NCBI GenBank assembly: GCA_032622095.1
Contig: CP136063.1
Location: 29,762,987 to 29,826,986 of the forward strand
DNA from: Siphonodentalium dalli
Lineage: Eukaryota; Mollusca; Scaphopoda; Gadilida; Siphonodentaliidae
Direction of reading: 5' to 3'
DNA: 64,000 nt
In this document: positions 11,825 to 23,396 of the stretch, piece after piece
Layout: each line of letters starts with the position of its first letter
Numbering within the stretch: position 1 is the stretch's first letter
Made by a program: the position numbers and the translations under genes
Notes under the pieces: generated by a model
What the model saw: the letters and a program-made list of their open reading frames with translations, nothing else
Databases searched by the model: none
What the model was told of the DNA's origin: nothing

Positions 11825-12908
11825 TTCACAGATTAGTTGTTTGTATTGTTTTGTTCCACAGATATAAGCGATAATGAGTATAATTAAAGTTTATTTGTGA
11901 CAAAATTGCACAATATAATTTCTGGTGTCTGTTAACAGTAACCACTATTGTTCGTTAGCTGAACAAACACACATTTTTAGACCAGAAAATATTCTAAATA
12001 AAATTAATATTAATCGATAGAAGCATTTCCGGACAGGAGTCTTCGATTCAAATCTAATATTTTATACCCTGGTAACTATATAATACATGTTTACAAATAG
12101 ATAATCCACCTTTAAATAGTTGCGTTGGTATACAATATTAATGGATATGAACTGAAGACCCATGTCCAGAAAAGCTTCTATCAATTAACATTGATTTTAT
12201 TTCGAATATTAAATCGGGACCGTTCATGTTACTATTTTTAGAACAGACCATTCGGATGATACCATATTGCGATATACTAGAGCACTGGTCTGTTCCTACG
12301 GCTACGCACCGAAAGTCAAATGTCATAGATATGTTGTTTGTATTGTTTTGTTCCACAGATATAAGCGCTAATAAGTATAACAATTTTGTCACAAATAAAC
12401 GTTAAAGGTGGATTATCTCTGTGGAACAAAACAATACAAACAACCAAAATGTGACATTTGACATTCGTTGCGTAGCCGTAAGAACAGCCCAGTGCTCTAT
12501 ATCGCAATACGGTCTCATCCATATGGTCGGTTCTAAAAATAGTAACATAAACGGGCCCGATTTAATATTCGAAATAAAATCAATATTAATTGATAGAAGC
12601 TTTTCCGGACATAGGTCTTCTGTTCATATCTATTATTTTATACCCACGCAACTATTTAAAATTTGTTATTTAAAGAGATAATCCATCTTTAATTAAATAA
12701 AATTTCTGGTCTCTGTTAACGGTAACCACTATTGTTCGTTAGCTGAACAAACACACCTTTTTAGACCAGAAAATATTCGAAATAAAATTAATATTAATTG
12801 ATAGAAGCATTTCCGGACAGGAGTCTTCGATTAAAATCTAATATTTTATACCCCGGTATTGGCCGGTAACTATATAATAAATGTTACAAAGAGATAATCC
12901 ACCTTTAA
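11825..12908 (-). mobile_element. Cluster of three to four nested MITE copies
   Basis: A partial minus-strand copy (11825-12115) ends at TTAA. It abuts a second minus-strand copy whose arms are 12116-12401 and 12693-12908. Inside that second copy, at TTAA 12402-12405, sits a plus-strand copy (12402-12692) with an internal deletion between its left end and 'gtggaacaaaac'. The second copy without the insert is at 20691-21224, which shows the intact TTAA. Confidence 0.75.
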
Positions 12909-13968
12909 CGATGGGAACTATTTTATACCGAATACAACACTTTACGAAAGTACTTGGTACGCGTGGAAATGACGATAAATACAAAATATTTAGGTGATGG
13001 GCGATTAACGAAAATTAGTTTTCGACGCCACCGATGAAGAGTTAATATGAAAATAGAATGATAGATTAATACATGCGCAATATAATAAAGTTTATACTCA
13101 CCAAACATACATCATGTATATGCAGGAAATGTGATGATTGTATCATATATTTATAAACATAACAATAGCAATAAAAATTCAAATTCACGATGTGTTCAGT
13201 TTGGTTTCTGTTTCAGTTCATTTTGTATCTGTCAATATCATCTGTTGGTTTCAAGCCGAGAGTTCCGGTTCATTTTCCGGCACGAAATTATCGCCGTCTC
13301 TGGTTCCGGTTACTTAGATTGTATTGACCACAAACCCAATTTTACAAACATCTTGTCTGTAGTTGGTGAAATTTCCATCAGTTGAACGACATATATTCTT
13401 TATTGGCCCTTTTTGGGGAGACAAATGTTGTGACTCTTAACTGCCCGGTAGCATACTTACTCACATGTAGGCTGTGCATTCAACTATCGTTTCGTGGATG
13501 GTGCTTCTAATCACAACCACATATTTAGACGCACGTTTTTGCGCACAAGACGAAATTTCCTTTGTTCGATTGATACGAGATCCTTCCTTATGTTCTTCTT
13601 GTTTTTAACTATCCACCCATTTAGGGTAAAGCATTATGGTATGTACATATGTACAGTATCTAGATTGATAAAACAACAATTGGATACATGTCACGGAGAC
13701 GAGCAGGTCTGACTTTCAGTGTGTGCAAAATTTCAGGTGTGAACAGTTCACAAATATCTTTAGTCAAGAGACGGAGATCGGTATCTTGAACGGTCTCGCT
13801 GCCACGGACGAGGAGAAATCATTGAACATCGATGGACCAAGAATGAACTGCAGCTTATCAATAAATATAGCCACTACACGAGATAAACAGCGGATATATA
13901 TGACTAATCGGTATCTGACGTCACGAGACACACAGCGGATATATAGGACTATCTGACTATTCTACACA
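12909..13968 (+). promoter_or_regulatory. 5' flank and leader of ZNF-3
   Basis: Duplicated at 21225-22264. The candidate 3' splice site is 'ccacccatttAG' at 13623-13624 after a pyrimidine-rich tract. The leader then runs 344 nt to the ATG. In this copy a frame from about 13723 stays open to a TGA at 13954-13956 and is in phase with the ATG at 13969. Other copies break that frame. An 84-codon open frame at 13131 recurs at 21445 but reflects recent duplication only. Confidence 0.45.
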
Positions 13969-15218
13969 ATGGGGGATGCTAATCTGAATAACCATGAGAC
14001 CGCCGCACATGTAATAAACGACATGACTGTGATGTATGTGGGAAACTGTTCGCCACTTCAGGCAACTTGGTGAGACATAAGAGAATCCACACCGGAGATA
14101 AACCTTATCGTTGTGATATATGCGGGGAATCATTTATTCGATCTGACATATTGGTGATACATATGAGCATCCACACCGGAGATAAACCTTACCGTTGTGA
14201 TATATGCTGGAAATCGTTTAATACATCGAGCTACTTGGTGACACATAAGAGGATCCACACCGGAGATAAACCTTACCGCTGTGATATATGCGGGAAATCA
14301 TTTAATCAATCGAGCGATGTCGTGGCACATAAGAGAATCCACACCGGCGATAAGCCTTACAGTTGTGATATATGTGGGAAATCATCTAATACATCGCGCG
14401 ACTTGGTGACACATATGAGAATCCACACCGGAGATAAACCTTACCATTGTGATATATGCGGGAAATTGTTTACTACTTATAGCTATTAGGTGACACATAA
14501 GAGAATCCACACCAAAGATAAACCTTACCGCTGTGATATATGCGGGAAATCATCTAATACATCGCGCGACTTGGTGACACATATGAGAATCCACACTGGA
14601 GATAAACCTTATCGTTGTGATATATGCGGGAAATCGTTTAATACATCGAGCTACTTGGTGACACATAAAAGAATCCACACCGGAGATAAACCTTACCATT
14701 GTGATATATGCGGGAAATCGTTTAACACTTCGAGCAACTTGGTGACACATAAGAGAATCCACACCGGAGATAAACCTTACCGCTGTGATATATGCGGGAA
14801 ATCATCTAATACATCGCGCAACTTGTTGACACATATGAGAATCCACACCGGAGATAAACCTTACCATTGTGATATATGCGGGAAATCGTTTAATACTTTG
14901 AGCAACTTGGTGACACATAAGAGAATCCACACCGGAGATGAACCTTACCGTTGTGGTATATGCGGGAAATCATTTAATGAATCGAGCGTCTTGGTGATAC
15001 ATAAGAGAATCCACACCAGAGATAAACCTAACCATTGTGATATATGCGGGAAATCATTTAATCAATCGATCAACTTGGTGACACTTAAGAGAATCCACAC
15101 CGGAGATGAACCTTACCGTTGTGGTATATGCGGGAAATCATTTGATCAATTGAGCATTTTGACGACACATAAAAGAGTCCACACCGGAGATAGCTCCACA
15201 TACATCTCTCCAAATTGA
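13969..15218 (+). pseudogene. ZNF-3: 14-finger C2H2 gene, frameshifted and stopped
   Basis: The start context (ACACAATGGGGGATGC) matches ZNF-4. One base is missing near 14001 (GCCGCAC against GCCGGCAC in ZNF-4), so the ATG frame ends after about 32 codons. In the finger frame, 14 fingers can be read to the family C-terminus HTGDSSTYISPN. They are interrupted by TAG (14487-14489) replacing the Leu codon TTG of a finger. Several fingers carry Ser for the core Phe (CGKSSNTS), and one has Leu for the first zinc-binding His (VTLKRIH). Open segments are 14067-14489 and 14490-15218. If translated internally it would give a 242-residue product, but no start context supports that. Confidence 0.8.
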
Positions 15219-15532
15219 ATTCCTGATGTTAAATATGTTCGGCGAAGGAGGATTGGAAACAATCTTAGATTCCAATGACAGAGCGGAAAAGGAGGGCAGA
15301 ATGAATCTTATCCCTAAATTACTATTTATGTGGCTTCAAGGGTAAAAGATATTTGATTTGAGTCGAGGAACCTATCAGAATAAATCTTCTTCGTAAATTA
15401 GCTTTGCACTATGAACTGTATGATTGGGAGGCCTTGCTCAAATTATATGCAGTACTAGTATGCAGTGGATTCCGCACATAGAGTTTGGTGAAAGCTCATG
15501 GGAAAATAACCCCAGTGAAGATCCATTTATAC
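15219..15532 (+). other. 3' flank of ZNF-3
   Basis: The family 3' flank, closely similar to 23397-23700 and 60723-61030, with no gene. An AATAAA lies in 'cagaataaatcttc' near 15379, but the other copies have 'cagaatgaatc' there, so its use as a poly(A) signal is doubtful. Confidence 0.5.
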
Positions 15533-15882
15533 TTACTATTAGAACGGTATACATGAGACCCTGCGTATCAGTAGCCCCTTTCTTACTATTAGAACGGTAT
15601 ACATGATACACTATGTATCAGTAGCTCCATTCTTACTATTATAACGGTACACATGAGACCCCATGTGTCAGTAGCCCCATTCTTACTATTAGAACGGTAT
15701 ACATGAGACCCAATGTATCAGTAGCCACGTTCTTACTATTATAACGGTATACATGAGACCCTATGTATCAGTAGCCCCATTCTTAATATTATAACGGTAT
15801 ACACGATACCCTATGTATCAGTAGCTGCATTCTTACTATTAGAACGGTATACATGAGACCCAATGTATCAGTATCTCCATTC
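15533..15882 (+). repeat. 50-bp minisatellite, seven units
   Basis: Exactly seven 50-bp units beginning 'ttactattagaacggtatac' and ending 'gtatcagtagccccattc'. Other copies of this flank (about 600, 9577, 23708) have a single unit, so the expansion is private to ZNF-3. Confidence 0.9.
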
Positions 15883-16979
15883 CTGTAACCACGCCTCGTT
15901 GATAGAGGGTAACTAACGATTCGTATCAATATGAGTTATTTCATTAGATATGTATCCGAAATGGTTAATTGGTTAATTCTGTTATTCGTGGTCGCATTTT
16001 GTTACAAATGTATGCTTAAATGTCGTGTTAGATTTAATGTAACATACACAATTCCCGTATTCTTTTCCCAAGGATGATAGTCATACAGCCATCCGCCTTA
16101 AATCATTCATGTTTATTGTGAAATAATTTGCACGACATCCCACCGATTTCGAAGAACAAATCTTACTTGAACGCGAATAAATGTAAAATGTGTCCGACGG
16201 CGATCCTCTCACTCGTGGGTACCAATCTTGTTGTCATTTTAATAGAAATGACCAATGTTGGGTCCTAGTATTGCAAATATATACTTACTGATAGAACGGT
16301 ATACATGAGACCCAATGTACCAAATATGGTATGTTAGTTTACAACACCAAAATACAGATCTTTCCTGTCCGAGCAGATATATCAACCATACTTTGTCGGT
16401 TCGAATTTGTCATGGTGGTGGTATGCCAGCACCGCCGGTTCAATCTCTTGTTTGCAATTGATTTTGATACATCAAAGTTGTTGGCAGGATATTTTCAAAC
16501 CAGTGGAATAAGATACATACCAATGACCCATTAAAGCACCACCCTCATATGCATATTACTTGGTGTATTTAAGACTTACGAATAAATCACCGATTTGACT
16601 CGGAAAATTGTTATATGTATCATTTTACCATCATCTCTTAAAGGTACTCAATCCGATTAAGCACCCCTAACTTACTTTTTCTTTGGCTCTATGGGTAATA
16701 ATATTTGATTCGAGTCGATGAACCTATACATCAAAGCTCAGAGTGGTCAGATATTTATTTTTTACGTTTGTAATTTTCTCGAGATAATTGCCACAGAAAC
16801 ACTTATTCAGACGGACGAAGATGGATAACTCTGAACTCAAGTGGTAATAATAACGCAATTTTTACCGAGAACATTCTTTTGATGGCGTGTTCTGGGCCAC
16901 AAACAATAGAAATAACAAAACTTCAAAAATTGATATCTGATCACTGAGCGTTGATGGGTAGGTTCCTCGACTCGAATTA
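15883..16979. other. Intergenic, with MITE empty site and a small inverted repeat
   Basis: The flank continues to 16110 and shows the unoccupied TTAA (16098-16101) of the MITE at 873 and 23985. A stray 50-bp unit lies near 16280. A diverged second copy of flank sequence (ttgattcgagtcgatgaacc, ~16703) is matched in inverted orientation at 16930-16978, giving ~50-bp arms around ~170 bp. No gene is visible. Confidence 0.5.
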
Positions 16980-17107
16980 ATTATTCGAAATAAAATTAAT
17001 ATTAAATCGATAGAAGCATTTCTGGACAAGAGTCTTCGATTCAGATCTAATATTTTATACCCCAGTAATTATATAAAACATGCTTAGAAAGAGATAATCC
17101 TCCTTTA
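16980..17107 (-). mobile_element. MITE terminal fragment
   Basis: The right ~125 bp of the TTAA MITE (attcgaaataaaattaatat to gagataatcctccTTTAA). The rest of the element is absent. Confidence 0.7.
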
Positions 17108-17846
17108 ACATGAACTGGTAAAGTACGGCAATTTTCTAACGTTGCTATTTTTTTCGACTCCGAGCTGAGGTACCTACTGAAATGTGCCAAAATTTGGTAT
17201 AAAACACAGAAATCAGTATGAAGCTCTAACATAAAATTCCATGTTGATTAATATATACTATACAGGGGCCCTAGATGATACATGGGGAGAACGACACCCG
17301 AAAAGACATGTGCTTACTGTCGTTCTTCATTAATATATACTATACAGGGGCCCTAGATGATACATGGGGAGAGCGATACCCGAAAAGACATGTGCTTACT
17401 GTCGTTCTTCCGTGTGTATTACCTTGTTCAATTTATATTATGTATATTATATATTTGGTGGATAAATAAACTATGCTTAAACCAAGTACCACAATTTGCT
17501 AACGTTGCGATTTTTTTCGACTTCTAGCAGAGGTAGCTACTGAAATGTGCCAAAATTGGTTATAAAACACAAAAATCAGTATGAGGCTCCTGGGTTGGGA
17601 GAAAAATAATCCACCATGACCCGGGAAGTGGGCGTGGAAAAATCTCACCTTCGAGTTCAGACTATGGGCGAGCCTCGTTTTCGGCAGAAATATATCCCCC
17701 ATCGGGGTGATATCGTTCCACCCCACACCCCAGGTCAATATGGATAATACTATTCTCATCTCAACCCAACTTCTCCTGAACGTGCACTGCACCCACGTTT
17801 TTCGCATTCAGAATTTTTATTTCTGACATTCCATTCAGGCTTTCGA
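17108..17846. repeat. Tandem 82-bp duplication between ~110-bp direct repeats
   Basis: An 82-bp unit (attaatatatactatacagg...cgttcttc) occurs twice in tandem at 17247-17328 and 17329-17410 with few differences. Outside it, a ~110-bp segment with 'ctactgaaatgtgccaaaat' occurs at ~17118-17228 and again at ~17488-17590. The remaining bases to 17846 show no gene. Confidence 0.65.
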
Positions 17847-17923
17847 TTAAAGGTGCATTATCTCTTTGTAAACATGTAATATATAGTTACCGGAGTATAA
17901 AATATTAGATCCGAATCGAAGAG
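17847..17923 (+). mobile_element. MITE left-end fragment
   Basis: TTAA (17847-17850) plus AGGTGCATTATCTCTTTG and the next ~55 bp of the MITE, cut at 17923 where the pyrimidine element begins. Confidence 0.7.
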
Positions 17924-20079
17924 TTATCTAAGAGTACGTTTATTTTTCTTTTAGAGTTATTGTTCTTAGGTTTAAAAAAGTGCAGGCCGGCCCCCGCTCC
18001 CCCGTTCTACGTGGTGGGGGTCTCATGCACTCCATCCATATCCTGTATTTCTTACATATTATCCCCTACGTGTATATCGCTCACTCGCTCTTGTGTCCCT
18101 CTCCCCTATTGCTCATTTGATCTTCTTCCCTCTTCCCTATTACTCACTTGCTCTTTATCGTGTCCCCACTTGTTCACTTGCTCTTTTTCCCTCTCCCATA
18201 TTGCCCACTTGCTCTTCTTTCCTCTCCATATTGCTCACTTGTTTTTCCCCTCTCCTCACATGCTCTTCTCTCTCCTCACTTGCTCACTTGCTATTTTTCC
18301 CTCTCCTTACTTGCCCACTTGATCTTTTCCCTCTCATCACTTGCTTTTTTCCCTTTCCTCACTTGCTCACTTGCTCTTTTTCTTTCTCCTCACTTGCTCT
18401 TTTCCCTCTCCCCACTTGCTCTTTTCCCTCTCATCACTTGCTCTTTTTCCCTCTCCTCACTTGCTCTTTTTCCCTCTCCTCACTTGCTCTTTTTCCTTTC
18501 CTATATTGCTCACTTCCTCTTTTTCATCTCCCCACTTGCTCACTTCCTCTTTTTCCCTCTCCCCACTTGCTCACTTGCTCGTTTTACCTCTCCTCACTTG
18601 CTCTGTTTTCCTCTCCTCTATTGCTCACTTCCTCTTTTCCTCTCCTCACTTGCTCACTTGTTTTTTCCCTCTCCTCTATTGCTCACTTCCTCTTTTTCCT
18701 TTCCCATATTGCTCACTTGCTCTTTTCCCTCTCCTCACTTGCTCACTCACTTGCTCTTTTTCCCTCTCCTCACTTGCTCACTTGCTCTTTTTCCCTTTGC
18801 TCACTTGCTCTTTTCCCTTTGCTCACTTGCTCTTTTTCTTTCTCCTCACTTGCTCACTTGATCTTTTTCCCTCTCCTCGCTTGCTCACTTGCTCTTTTCC
18901 CTTTCCTCTATTGCTCACTTCCTCTTTTTCCTCTCCTCACTTGCTCACTTCCTCTTTTTCCCTCTCCTCACTTGCTAGCATGTTCTTTTCCCTCTCCTCT
19001 CTTGCTCGTTTTCCCTCTCCTCATTTGCTTTTTTTCTCTCCTCTATTGCTCATTTCTTCTTTTCCCCTCTTCACTGCCTCACTTGTTTTTCCCTCTCCTC
19101 TATTGCTCACTTCCTCTTTTTCCTCTCCCCTATTGCCCACTTGCTATTTTCCATCTCCTCACTTGCTCACTTGCTCTTTTTCCCTCTCCTCACTTGTTCA
19201 CTTGCTCTTTTCCCTCTCCTCACTTGCTCTTTTTTCCTCTTCTCAGTTGTTCACTTGTTTTTCCCTTTCATCACTTGCTCACTTGCTCTTTTTCCCTCTC
19301 CTCACTTGCTCTTTGTCCCTCTCCTCTATTGCTCACTTCCTCTTTTTCCTTTCCCATATTGCTCACTTGCTCTTTTCCCTCTCCTAGCTTGCTCACTCAC
19401 TTGCTCTTTTTCCCTCTCCTCACTTGCTCACTTGCTCTTTTTCCCTTTGCTCACTTGCTCTTTTCCCTTTGCTCACTTGCTCTTTTTCTTTCTCCTCACT
19501 TGATCTTTTTCCCTCTCCTCACTTGCTCACTTGCTCTTTTTCCCTTTCATCTATTGCTCACTTCCTCTTTTTCCTCTCCTCACTTGCTCACTTCCTCTTT
19601 TTCCCTCTCCTCACTTGCTCACATGTTCTTTTCCCTCTCCTCTCTTGCTCGTTTTCCCTCTCCTCATTTGCTTTTTTTCTCTCCTCTATTGCTCATTTCT
19701 TCTTTTCCCCTCTTCACTGCCTCACTTGTTTTTCCCTCTCCTCTATTGCTCACTTCCTCTTTTTCCTCTCCCCTATTGCCCACTTGCTATTTTCCATCTC
19801 CTCACTTGCTCACTTGCTCTTTTTCCCTCTCCTCACTTGTTCACTTGCTCTTTTCCCTCTCCTCACTTGCTCTTTTTTCCTCTTCTCAGTTGTTCACTTG
19901 TTTTTCCCTTTCATCACTTGCTCACTTGCTCTTTTTCCCTCTCCTCACTTGCTCTTTGTCCCTCTCCTCTATTGCTCACTTTCTCTTTTTCCTCTCCCCC
20001 ATTACTCAGGGGCCGGCCTGTGCTTTTTTAAACCTAAGAACAATAACTCTAAAAGAAAAATAAATGTACTCTTAGATAA
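17924..20079. mobile_element. TIR element with pyrimidine minisatellite core
   Basis: Left arm 17924-17993 (TTATCTAAGAGTAC...CAGGCCGGCCCC) and right arm 20009-20079 are inverted repeats of ~70 bp with about three mismatches. Between them lies ~2 kb of almost pure pyrimidine tandem repeat. No transposase is encoded. The left arm abuts a MITE fragment, but the MITE does not resume on the right and no target duplication is apparent. It fits a non-autonomous DNA transposon with a tandem-repeat core, a type reported from bivalves. Confidence 0.7.
18090..20005 (+). repeat. ~25-bp pyrimidine minisatellite with 643-bp higher-order repeat
   Basis: Variants of CTCACTTGCTCTTTTTCCCTC and a related unit with 'cctctattgctcacttcctc' repeat for ~1.9 kb. 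Diagnostic variants recur exactly 643 bp apart (tcatttgc at 19021 and 19664; tctcagttg at 19241 and 19884), so a block from about 18680 was duplicated. Long open frames on this strand come from low complexity. Confidence 0.9.
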
Positions 20080-20690
20080 GCGTTTGTATATACCACACCA
20101 CATTCTCTCTTCTTTCCGCTCCTAAAGGGACGATAGTTCTTCCCATAATTCGAGATAATTCACGGGTTCGATTTATAAACGATATTTATTAATATTTAAG
20201 CTTGAGATAATTCAACCGATTTCAAATCATAAAACCAGTAGTGTGAGAAAATATGGTACATTTTAGCCTAAATTATTTACAAATAGATATATCACCCCTG
20301 GTCAAGTGGTCCTGCTAGTCTGATATGATGTTGGTGATCCTGTTGAATTGGTATGGTGATGGTAGGGCAAACTGATGCTGTTACAAAAAAGTACCATTAT
20401 TTTTCCTAAAGTTGTCGTTTTGGCTTTGTTTGGCTAAACAGAACGATTTGAGAAAAATGCCAGTGTCTATGAAACATTCAAGAACAATTTAAAAAAAAAC
20501 CTCAACAAAGGCTGTGCTAGTGTTTGCAAAACAACATGAATAGCCATCCTTATTATAGTCAAATCACAATTAATACAGCCAGTATTGAAATATTTTGCAA
20601 AATATATGATTTTGAATGTTCGATACAATTATGTTCAGATTATTGGAACACCTCAATCATATGTTTAGAAAAAAATAAGGGTACTTTTTC
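20080..20690. other. Intergenic
   Basis: AT-rich sequence with no ORF, repeat or RNA gene that I can recognise. Confidence 0.5.
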
Positions 20691-21224
20691 TTAAAGATGT
20701 ATTATCTCTTTAAATAACAAATTTTAAAAAGTTAAAAATTGCGTTGGTATACAATAATAGATATGAACTGAACACCCCTGTCCAGAAAAGCTTCTATCAA
20801 TTAACATTGATTTTATTTCGAATATTAAATCGGGACCGTTCATGTTACTATTTTTAGAACAGACCATTCGGATGATACCATATTGCGATATAGAGCACTG
20901 GGCTTTTTCTACCGCTACGCACCGAAAGTCAAATGTCATAGATCTGTTGTTTGTATTGTTTTGTTCCACAGATATAAGCACTAATAAGTATAACAATTTT
21001 GTCACAAATAAACGTTAATTAACAAAAATTTCTGGTCTCTGTTAACGGTAACCACTATTTTTCGTTAGCTGAACAAACACACCTTTTTAGACCAGAAAAT
21101 ATTCGAAATAAAATTGATATTAATCGATAGAAGCATTTCCGGACAGGAGTCTTCAATTAAAATCTGATATTTTATACCCCGTAACTATATAATACATGTT
21201 TACAAAGAGATAATCCACCTTTAA
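20691..21224 (-). mobile_element. TTAA-type long-TIR MITE, complete copy
   Basis: TTAA at 20691-20694 and 21221-21224. It is the paralogue of the host MITE at 12116-12908 and 48788-49664, but without the nested copy. At ~21016-21023 it shows TTAATTAA, the site used by the insertion in the other two. Confidence 0.85.
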
Positions 21225-22264
21225 CAATGGGAACTATTTTATACCGAATACGAACACTTTACGAAGGTACTTGGTACACGTGGAAATGACGATAAATAAA
21301 AAACATTTATGTGATGGGCGATTAACGAAAATTAGTTTTCGACGCCACCGATGAAGAGTTAATATGAAAATAGAATGATAGATTAATACATGCGCAATAT
21401 AATCAAGTTTATACTCACCAAACATACATGTATATGCAGGAAATGTGATGATTGTATCAAATATTTATAAACATAACAATAGCAATAAAAATTCAAATTT
21501 ACGATGTGTTCAGTTTGGTTTCTGTTTCAGTTCATTTTGTATCTGTCAATATCATCTGTTGGTTTCAAGCCGAGAGTTCGGGTTCATTTTCCAGCACGAA
21601 ATTATCGCCGTCTCTGGTTCCGGTTACTTAGATTGTATTGACCACAAACCCAATTTTACAAACATCTTGTCTGTAGTTGGTGAAATTTCCATCAGTTGAA
21701 CGACATATATTCTTTATTGGCCCTTTTTGGGGAGACAAATGTTGTGACTCTTAACTGCCCGGTAGCATACTTACTCACATGTAGGCTGTGCATTCAAATA
21801 TCGTTTCGTGGATGGTGCTTCTAATCACAACCACATATTTAGACGCACGTTTTTGCGCACAAGACGAAATTTCCTTTGTTCGATTGATACGAGATCCTTC
21901 CTTATGTTCTTCTTTTTAACTATCCACCCATTTAGGGTAAAGCATTCTGGTATATACATATGTACAGTATCTAGATTGATAAAACAACAATTGGATACAG
22001 GTCTGACTATCAGTCTGTGCAAAATTTTAAGTGTGAACAAGTGAATATCTTTAGCCAAGAGACGGAGATCGGTATCTTGAACGGTGTCATTGCCACGGAC
22101 GAGGAGAAATCATTGAACATCGATGGACCAAGAATGAACTGCAGCTTATCTATAAATATGGCCACTACACGAGATAAACAGCGGATATACGGTATATGAC
22201 TAATCGGTATCTGACGTCACGAGACACACAGCGGATATATAGGACTATCTGACTATTCTACACA
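21225..22264 (+). promoter_or_regulatory. 5' flank and leader of ZNF-4
   Basis: Closely similar to 12909-13968. The candidate 3' splice site AG is at 21934-21935. Compared with ZNF-3 the leader lacks a short segment after 'ttggataca' and has a 5-bp insertion (cggta) near 22190. Both change any upstream reading frame. Confidence 0.5.
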
Positions 22265-23077
22265 ATGGGGGATGCTAATCTGAATAACCATGAGACCGCC
22301 GGCACAGGTAATAAACGACATGACTGTGATGTATGTGGGAAACTGTTCGCCACTTCAGGCAACTTGGTGAGACATAAGAGAATCCACACCGGAGATAAAC
22401 CTTATCGTTGTGATATATGCGGGGAATCATTTATTCGATCTGACATATTGGTGATACATATGAGCATCCACACCGGAGATAAGCCTTACCATTGTGATAT
22501 ATGCGGGAAACTGTTCGCCACTCCAGGCAGCTTGGTGAGGCATAAGATAATCCACACCGGAGATAAGCCTCACCATTGTGAAATATGCGGAAAATCATTT
22601 AATCAATCGAGCAACTTGGTGAAACATAAGAGAATCCACACCGGAGATAAACCTTACCATTGTGATATATGCGGGAAATCATTTAATGATTCGAGCCATT
22701 TGACGATACATAGGAGAATCCACACCGGAGAGGAACCTTACCATTGTGATATATGCGGGAAATCATCTAATACATCGAGCAACTTGGTGACACATAAGAG
22801 AATCCACACCGGAGATAAACCTTACCGCTGTGATATATGCGGGAAATCATCTAATACATCGAGCGACTTGGTGACACATATGAGAATCCACACCGGAGAT
22901 AAACCTTACCATTGTGATATATGCGGGAAATCATTTAATACTTCAAGCAACTTGGTGACACATCAGAGAATCCACACCGGAGATGAACCTTACCGTTGTG
23001 ATATATGCGGAAAATCATTTAATCAATCGGGCAGCTTGGTGAAACATAAGAGAATCCACACTGGAGATAAGCATTAA
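22265..23077 (+). CDS. ZNF-4: C2H2 protein, nine fingers before a stop
   Basis: A 270-residue frame from an ATG in a strong context. The N-terminus MGDANLNNHETAGTGNK has no effector domain. Nine fingers at 28-residue spacing follow with all zinc ligands. Two have Ser in place of the core Phe (CGKSSNTS), and one linker reads TGEEP instead of TGDKP. The frame ends HTGDKH-TAA because of a one-codon insertion (gataagcatTAAtac), while fingers continue in the same phase downstream. A shortened nuclear DNA-binding protein is possible. Truncation of a once ~13-finger gene is the simpler reading. Confidence 0.65.
   Translation: MGDANLNNHETAGTGNKRHDCDVCGKLFATSGNLVRHKRIHTGDKPYRCDICGESFIRSDILVIHMSIHTGDKPYHCDICGKLFATPGSLVRHKIIHTGDKPHHCEICGKSFNQSSNLVKHKRIHTGDKPYHCDICGKSFNDSSHLTIHRRIHTGEEPYHCDICGKSSNTSSNLVTHKRIHTGDKPYRCDICGKSSNTSSDLVTHMRIHTGDKPYHCDICGKSFNTSSNLVTHQRIHTGDEPYRCDICGKSFNQSGSLVKHKRIHTGDKH

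Positions 23078-23396
<319 letters not shown>

Noticed and set aside
13131-13385. 84-codon frame conserved at 21445-21699
   Set aside because: Nearly identical DNA from segmental duplication; no excess of silent changes and no domain.
18093-20063. A 656-codon open frame and several overlapping ones rich in Leu, Ser, Phe and Pro
   Set aside because: They come from the pyrimidine minisatellite, which lacks stop codons in several frames; no protein-like composition or domain.
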